A stretch of DNA of 64,000 nucleotides from Ochotona curzoniae (lineage: Eukaryota; Chordata; Mammalia; Lagomorpha; Ochotonidae). Each line of letters starts with the position of its first letter. Positions within the stretch are counted from its first letter, which is position 1. Location: NCBI RefSeq assembly GCF_017591425.1, contig NW_024467120.1, positions 682,001-746,000 of the forward strand. Direction: 5' to 3'. Positions 58,519 through 64,000 of the stretch are shown piece after piece. A program made the position numbers and the translations under genes. The notes beneath the pieces were generated by a model. It was not told where the DNA came from, did no database searches, and worked only from the letters and a program-made list of their open reading frames with translations.

Positions 58519-58852
58519 TGGACCCGGCAGCATGGCCTAGCAGCTAAAGTCCTCACCTTGACCACTCCAGGATCCCATATGGGCACCGGTTCTAATCCTG
58601 GCGGCTCCACTTCCCATCCAGCTCCCTGACAGTGGCCTGGAAAAGCAGTCGAGTATGGCCCAAAGCTTTGGGTCTTGCACCTGCGTGGGAGACCTGGAAG
58701 AGGTTCCTGGTTCCTGGCTTCGGATTGGCGCAGCACCAGCCATTGTGTTCACTTGGGGAGTGAATCATGGGACGAAAGATCTTCATATCTGTCTCTCCTC
58801 CTTTCTGTATATCTAACTTTCCAATAAAAATAAATATACCTTTTTAAAAAGA
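58519..58852 (+). mobile_element. C-type SINE inserted in the old L1
   Basis: A complete, young-looking C-SINE (GGACCCGGCAGCATGGCC head, AGGATCCCATATGGGCACC core, TCTGTCTCTCCTCC, AATAAAAATAAATATACC tail). Target duplication TACTTAAA: 58511-58518 and 58853-58860. It interrupts the end of the old ORF1. Confidence 0.93.
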
Positions 58853-58984
58853 TACTTAAAGACGTTCTCTTGACAGATGAGAGGAATAGCACCCACAGAA
58901 ACCAAAGGCAAATGTGAAGAACATCCTGATAAAATAACAACTGAAGACTAAATCAAACAATGAACAAACCCATTGCTGAAATAG

Positions 58985-59165
58985 CAGGACCAAATAACCA
59001 CACATTCCTATTAATCCTGAATATAAGCAGCTTAAGCTCATCAATAAAATGTCATAGAAGACTGGATTAAAAAAATAAAATTCATCTATTTATTAGCTAT
59101 AGGAGACATCTCACCAACAAAGATCAGCAGAAAGTGTATCACATGGGTTTTGATATTTTTTGTCA
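58985..59165 (+). pseudogene. Remnant of L1 ORF2 N-terminus
   Basis: Conceptual translation in shifting frames gives pieces comparable with the start of the endonuclease domain: GPNNHTFLLILNISSLSSSIK against [21 protein letters not shown], and HLTNKDQQK against HLTRKDAKK. It contains stops and ends before any other ORF2 motif. Confidence 0.65.
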
Positions 59166-59694
59166 GTTTCATTTCTTTTAAACTTTTTTTCTGATTAAAT
59201 TCTTCAATGACTCAGATCATACAGTAGCATCATTTTCTTCAAGAAGGTTCTTGATTTCATTTTTCATTTCTTCAGTGACACATTAGTCATTCAATAGCAT
59301 GTTATTTAACTTCATGGTGTTGGTAATTTGTTTTTCTTCCTGCTGTTGATTTTGTATTGTGGCTTTTCATTTAAAGGACTGTTCAGTAACTGGGTAATGG
59401 AAACTATCGTATCCAGATGTGAGGACACAATGCAATATGCATCTCTACTTCCAAAGATGGGCTCCCAATCTTTACTGTATCTTGACAATAGGATGTTGGA
59501 TTCTCTGCCATTGTCCATGCCTGCAATGATGGACATATGACTGTTTATGAACAACTATATTATAGTAATAGTATAGGGGAACCCAGTGAGGAGGAAGGGA
59601 AGTGAGCAAGACATAAGTGAAATCTCAGAGCCTATGAAACTGTATCATAAAATGATAACAATAACAAGAAGAAAAAAAAGCAAAAATTTTTTTT

Positions 59695-60040
59695 AAAAAA
59701 TCCAGTTTTTAGCTTTATCTATGATAGCTCTACATTTATAATAGATGTAGCCTATCATGTTGAAAACATTTGTTTTATGCTTAGTTTCCTGAAAATTTAG
59801 TCATTAAAGATTGTGAGGCTATGTCAAATGCCATCAGGCACTGAAGTAGTCACATGATTCTTCTTTTAGTGTTTTTATATTTATGTACATAATATTAACT
59901 GATTCCTAAATGTTAAGCCAACCCTATATTCCTAAATAAAACTATTCATTTGAATATGTTGTATTTTATTTTTATATTTTGTTAAATTTTATTTACTAAA
60001 TATTTGTTTAGAATTGCTAAAGAATTCATTTTCTCATTGC
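59695..60040 (-). mobile_element. Old L1 ORF2 (reverse transcriptase region), minus strand
   Basis: ATGTTAAGCCAACCCTATATTCC and CACATGATTCTTCTTTTAG align in order with the complement of the young ORF2 around 37050-37140 (TATGTGGTTCTTG, ATGTTGAACCATCCCTGCATTCC), the region encoding [11 protein letters not shown]. Heavily decayed. Confidence 0.65.
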
Positions 60041-60044
60041 TTTG

Positions 60045-60545
60045 CAAAATTATTTCTCATGATATAGTTACATAGGCACAGAAATTTCCTCCCCTCCTCA
60101 CTCCCTTCTCCCATTTCCTGCCTTTTTATTACTAAAATAGTATAGTCCCTCAGAAACAGTCACATGTGCAACATTCTACTATCTAAATGTACCATGGCAG
60201 TGTAGATATATACACTAATAGTCTAGGATCCTATTTTCTGGGATAATTTACTGTCTCATTAGGAGCCCTCCTTTTATTCAGGAATATCTTGAATTCCTGG
60301 TATGCCAGTCTCCACTGTACAGTTCAGCTATGAGAACAGGTGCATATATATATATAATTTATATCTTGCATTTCCCTTGGAGGTTTCCTTATATCAGAGA
60401 GAATGCATGGTATTTTTCCTTTTGTTATGGGTTTTTGCACTGAGCGTAATGATCACTGCTTATTATTGCAAATTGTACAATTTCATTCTTTCTACTGCCA
60501 GAGTATATTCTATGAAACAGATGTACCACAATTTCTTTGCAAAAT
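60045..60545 (-). mobile_element. Old L1 3' end, minus strand
   Basis: Reverse L1 terminus (ATAGTTACATAGGCACAG, C-rich run CCTCCCCTCCTCACTCCC), then 3'UTR, then the last part of ORF2: CCAGAGTATATTCTATGAAAC corresponds to the complement of the SMEYYSA codons (young copy TGAGTAGTATTCCATGGAG at 35142). It is 5'-truncated near 60545. Confidence 0.75.
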
Positions 60546-61841
60546 CAGTTTTGATTTCATAAATAAACCATTTTGACTTCAGTTTTGTTATCATAAAGTC
60601 ATTACATTTTCATGTATGTTAGTTTATGATAAATCATTATTCTAAGATGAAAAACACACTGTGGGGCCGAACACAGTAACCTAGTGTCTAAAGTCTTTGC
60701 CTTGCAAGCTCCAGGATTCCATATGGGTGCCAGTTGTGTCGCAGCAGGCCACACTTCCCATCCAACTCCCTGTTTGTGGCCTGGGAATGCAGTCTAGGAA
60801 AGCCCAATGCTTTGGGACCCTGCACCTGTGTGAGAGACCCAGAAGAAGCTTCAGGCTCCTGAATTCGGATTGGCTCTGCTCTGACAGTTGCAGCCACTTG
60901 GCAAATCAATCAATGGATGAAAGATCTTCATTTCTGTCTCTCCTCCTTTCTGTATATCTAACTTTCCAATAAAAATAAATATACTTTTTTTTAAAAAGAT
61001 AAAAACATACTGTATCACATCACAACCAATTGTCATCATTCTGATTCCATTTAATGACAGTACATTTTGGTGTCACAAACCACAAATGTATTCTCATAAA
61101 AACATGCTGTGTCATAATATTTGGTCATAAATCCTCTTTCTGAGAAACACACTTTATATCATAATTAAGTGTGATGCCATAACTTTACCACTTTATTGTG
61201 AAAGTAACTACTGTATTTATTATTCACCTTTTATTGTCATAAAGCTTATAATGTCATAATCAATTGATATGTGAAAGTACATGCCTGATTATAAAACTAC
61301 CTTGTGATAACATGATTAACTTTGTTATGCAAAACATCATTTAATAATAAGCAATTATTGGTGTCTCTTTATACTTGGATATGTAATAAAAAAACAATGA
61401 CTATATCATAGAAGTATCATGCTGGCACAATTTTTATGTTGTAAACCATTTTCAAAATAAAGCATAATATAATTAATTAGATTGTGATAAGCCACGTATA
61501 CATATCAGAATGAAACCATAAGAGTGAGGCCATAATCTAACTATCATCTTAGTCAATTGTAGTGTCATAAATCAGTTTTGTGATGTCATAATCAATTTTG
61601 GTGTCATAAACAATCAATGGATTCCCAGAAAATCATTGTATCACAACATTAAGTTTCCATAAAACATAATTCTGATATCTTAATCTGACTGTTATTTTGT
61701 CATAATAAATCATGGTGTCATAAACCAACCACACTGTTATCATATTCACATTTTGTTAAAATGTTGTAATATTTATTATATAAACAGTGTGGTGTCCTCG
61801 GACAGGTGTACTCATCTGTAGCACTGGCATCACTTCAGTTT
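60546..61841. repeat. Degenerate TCATAA-rich tandem repeat block
   Basis: The hexamer TCATAA recurs densely, often as GTGTCATAA or TGTCATAATCAATT, for example at about 60592, 61109, 61160, 61237, 61254, 61566, 61584, 61606, 61698 and 61718, with loose spacing of 20-45 bp. Related CATAAA/TCACAA forms fill the intervals. It reads as an old AT-rich minisatellite of about 30-40 bp units that has decayed. The SINE at 60663-60997 interrupts it. No coding frame. Confidence 0.65.
60663..60997 (+). mobile_element. C-type SINE inserted in the TCATAA block
   Basis: Complete C-SINE (GGGGCCGAACACAGTAACC head, AGGATTCCATATGGGTGCC core, TCTGTCTCTCCTCC, AATAAAAATAAATATAC tail). Target duplication: GATGAAAAACACACTGT (60646-60662) against GATAAAAACATACTGT (60998-61013), with a mismatch and a 1-bp gap, so it is not recent. 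Confidence 0.92.
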
Positions 61842-61856
61842 AAAAATAGCATTTCC

Positions 61857-62135
61857 ATATATCCAAAACACCTGTTTTACGACAAACCAACATGCATCCC
61901 TATGTTCATTGCAGCACAATCAGTAATTGCAAAAACATGGAAGCAACCAAAATGCCCATCAGCAGAAGATTGGATAAGAAAGCTTTGGTTCATCTACTCC
62001 ATGGAATACTACTCAGCTATTAAAAAAAACAAAATGCAGTTCTTTGTGGCTAAATGGGCACAACTGGAAACTATAATGCTAAGGGAAATGAGCGAATCCC
62101 AAAAGATTAGATACCACATGTTTGCCTTGATTTAA
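61857..62135 (+). pseudogene. C-terminal 92 codons of L1 ORF2
   Basis: Open frame from [10 protein letters not shown] to the normal ORF2 stop, equivalent to residues 1179-1270 of the full-length protein. It has SVIAKTW as in the plus-strand L1 and SAEDW and SAIKKN as in the minus-strand L1, so it represents a third copy. It lacks endonuclease, reverse transcriptase and Cys motif and cannot act alone. Confidence 0.92.
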
Positions 62136-62613
62136 CCTGTAATTTTTGTATGGTTGTTTGTTATTTTTGAACCTGTCATTGATACTGTCTCAACCCAGAT
62201 GTTTCGAAGAAGGGAACTTGCATTATTTTTAACATATTGTTTACCCAATACTATGTCAATTAATTCCATAATGTTGTATATTGATACTGAGGCCTTGTTG
62301 GGGCTTTTAACTGACTGGATCTTTACTCTGTTAGACCTATCTTCAGGCCATAGAAGGTCTCCCCAAGAGGCCACTGAACTTATCTGGACAATAAGATGCT
62401 GAACTTTATGCTAGGCATGTGTTTGCAAGCAATGAATCTCAACTGAACTTGAACTATGATTATGCAACAAGGTGGAGGAATCCACCATGGGGGGAGGGGT
62501 ATGGGAGGGGTGGGGGGAATCCCCAGCGCCTATAAAACTGTACTACATAATACAATGTAAGCAACAATAAAAAAAAAAAAAAAGAATTAACTAATAAAAA
62601 AAAAGAAAGAAAA
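61857..62613 (+). mobile_element. Young 5'-truncated LINE-1, plus strand
   Basis: The last 757 bp of the same L1 family as the two full-length copies: end of ORF2, 3'UTR, G-rich run, AATAAA (62566-62571) and a long A-rich tail with AACTAATAAAAAAAAAG. Target duplication AAAAATAGCATTTCC: 61842-61856 and 62614-62628, identical, which indicates a recent insertion. Confidence 0.96.
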
Positions 62614-62699
62614 AAAAATAGCATTTCCAGGCCCTCAGTGTTTCGTATCAAACCAATTGTCTGCAAAACAGCCAGGCCAGCACTGTCTGCAGAGACTCA

Positions 62700-63145
62700 G
62701 GCCAAAGCCTCCTTATCCACAAATATGGTAGCCACAAACACAACAAAAGGACATAATGGGTTTGAAGAGAAAGCCCACAAATCTGAAAGGCCATGGGAAA
62801 GGTGAATAAAAAATAAAAAAGGTGAATAAAAAACCAAGAAACAATACTAATGAAAAAACCAGTTTTTCCCTCAAAAATGAAAAGACCTTCTCAATCTTAG
62901 AGTTAAAGGATGAAGACATTGAGGAATTCCCAGATGAGGAATTAAAAGAAAATTATAAAGATCTCCCAACACAGTAATAAGCAAAGTCAAGAATTCTAGA
63001 AATATATCACAGCAGAGATACAAATTTGAAATACTTGAACTGAAGAATACAGTAAAGCAAAATAAAATAGCAACATTCAGCTACATTAATTAGAATCAAT
63101 GAGGCAGAAGAAAGAACTTCAGAATTGGAAGATAAGATAACCTAT
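62700..63145 (+). pseudogene. Decayed L1 ORF1 N-terminal/coiled-coil region
   Basis: Forward remnant with DEDIEEFPDEELKENYKDL (about 62911-62966) and INEAEERTSELEDK (63096-63137), comparable with [15 protein letters not shown] and [13 protein letters not shown] of the young ORF1. Stops lie between them. It belongs to an old, otherwise lost L1. Confidence 0.7.
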
Positions 63146-63149
63146 TCAA

Positions 63150-63235
63150 GTGGAACAGTTGGGGCACAAACTGACACCTATATGTGAATCTCAACTCTTG
63201 CAAGGTGAAGATTTAACCATTGAGCCCTCATAGAG
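63150..63235 (-). mobile_element. C-type SINE head fragment, minus strand
   Basis: AGGTGAAGATTTAACCATTGAGCCCT is the reverse complement of a C-SINE 5' region (compare GTGAGGATTTAGCTATTAAGCC at 55488). Short and decayed. Confidence 0.5.
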
Positions 63236-63727
63236 GGCCTGATCCACACCTGAAAAAGGGCAGAGTTTCAGCAGCTTCTGTTGGCTATCTGATCTACTAA
63301 ACCTAGGCCGGTCTCCAAAATCTACCCCTACTCTGGCACCAGGAGTGTCTTCCTGATTAAATACCTTGGTATTTGAGATTTCATTGACCCGAAATGGGAG
63401 GAATTCTACCAGGCATCCTACTCTAAACAAACCTCAGGAAAGATAATAGGTCATAACTTATGGATCAGTAACAAGCCTTGGATTCAGTAACAAACCTATG
63501 GATTCAGTAACAAAACCCTGCACCACAGTTTCACATCCTGAAAACGACAACTCATTTCTGACACAAAACAACTCTGAGATACAGGATACCTCCAAACTAG
63601 TGTATGAATTCTGGTTCTTTAATTAAATAAATAAATACCAGAAACCTACTCCTCTTAGATATGCTTTGGATGGATGCCAGTGAGAGGATTGCTGTGATAA
63701 CATTGCTTCCATCCCCAACACCTTTAA
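63236..63727. repeat. Unclassified stretch with a 20-bp triplication
   Basis: No gene is recognised. 63460-63518 holds three copies of a unit like TGGATTCAGTAACAAACCTA (the first imperfect). The rest has no visible structure. Confidence 0.55.
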
Positions 63728-64000
63728 AAAAAAAGATTTATTTTATTTATTTTATTTTTATTGGAAAATCATATTTTACAGAGAGGAGAGACAGAAAGAT
63801 CTTCCATCGATATGGTTCACTCCCCTAGTGAAAACAGGCCAAAACAGCTGGAACTGAGCTGATCCAAAGCCAGGAGCCAGGAGCTGATCCAAAGCCGGGA
63901 GCCAGGAGCTTCTTTGAGGTCTCCCAAATGCATGAGGGTTTCCAAGGCTTTGGGGCATCCTCTGCTGCTTCACCAGGCCACAAACATCAAGCTGGAAGGG
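63728..64000 (-). mobile_element. C-type SINE, minus strand, cut by the window end
   Basis: Reverse C-SINE from its A-rich tail (63725-63770) through GAGGAGAGACAGAAAGATC and CGATATGGTTCACTCCCC to AGGCCACAAACATCAAGC. It contains a 25-bp tandem duplication (63856-63880 and 63881-63905, GAGCTGATCCAAAGCC...) not seen in the other copies. The 5' head lies beyond 64000. Confidence 0.88.

Larger units (their letters stand above)
56481..59690 (+). mobile_element. Old LINE-1 lacking most of ORF2, plus strand
   Basis: It starts AGGAGAATCAAGGCGGTTGG, an L1-type 5' end, and continues with a 5'UTR (to about 57600), a broken ORF1 (57600-58518), a SINE insertion (58519-58852) and the ORF1/ORF2 junction with the ORF2 start (58985-59165). 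It then passes straight to an L1 3'UTR (about 59200-59690) ending GAGCCTATGAAACTGTATC with an A-rich tail. About 3.6 kb of ORF2 expected between about 59165 and 59200 is absent. The loss could reflect genomic deletion or insertion of an internally spliced L1 RNA. Confidence 0.7.

Noticed and set aside
1..64000. Telomeric repeats, rRNA genes, intact endogenous retrovirus
   Set aside because: No TTAGGG runs, no rRNA-like sequence and no retroviral gag-pol-env order or paired LTRs were seen.

Overview
The window is mammalian nuclear DNA, most likely from a lagomorph and probably a pika (Ochotona). The evidence is the tRNA-derived C-type SINEs in the right third (shared core GGATCCCATATGGGC, A-rich tail) and a lagomorph-like LINE-1 family. 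No host protein-coding gene, tRNA, rRNA or CRISPR array is visible. The only convincing coding sequences are the ORF1 and ORF2 genes of two full-length LINE-1 elements.

Layout. (1) 1-27808 and 41256-47062 form one satellite array, later split by LINE-1 insertion. The monomer is 906-911 bp and about 37 copies are visible, all in the same orientation. It shows higher-order organisation: three consecutive five-monomer units of about 4.54 kb (3748-17378), one divergent monomer (18285-19191), then a three-monomer periodicity of about 2.7 kb (20099-25546). Monomers on the right edge (41256-47062) are more diverged, as at the border of a centromeric or pericentromeric array. Each monomer has a 17-bp sequence matching the CENP-B box at 8 of its 9 essential bases. 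A 100-N gap (27646-27745) lies inside the array. (2) 27809-41255 holds two nested LINE-1s. A minus-strand L1 inserted first (15-bp duplication GTGTTGCAAATTCTT). A plus-strand L1 then inserted into the 3'UTR of the first (duplication AATGCAAGTTCC). All four ORFs are open, and the pair forms a near-perfect inverted repeat with arms of about 6.3 kb.

(3) 47063-64000 is AT-richer ordinary flank built almost wholly from old repeats: C-SINEs of several ages, decayed L1 pieces in both orientations, an old L1 lacking most of ORF2, a young 5'-truncated L1 (61857-62613), a degenerate TCATAA-rich block (60546-61841) and an unclassified 2.9-kb block with internal degenerate tandem repeats (50835-53750).

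The elements do not form a pathway. The biology is a homogenising satellite array that has been invaded by an apparently coding-competent L1 family. L1 ORF1p and ORF2p would normally act together on their own RNA, and the same machinery plausibly mobilised the SINEs. All similarities were judged by eye and no database was searched.
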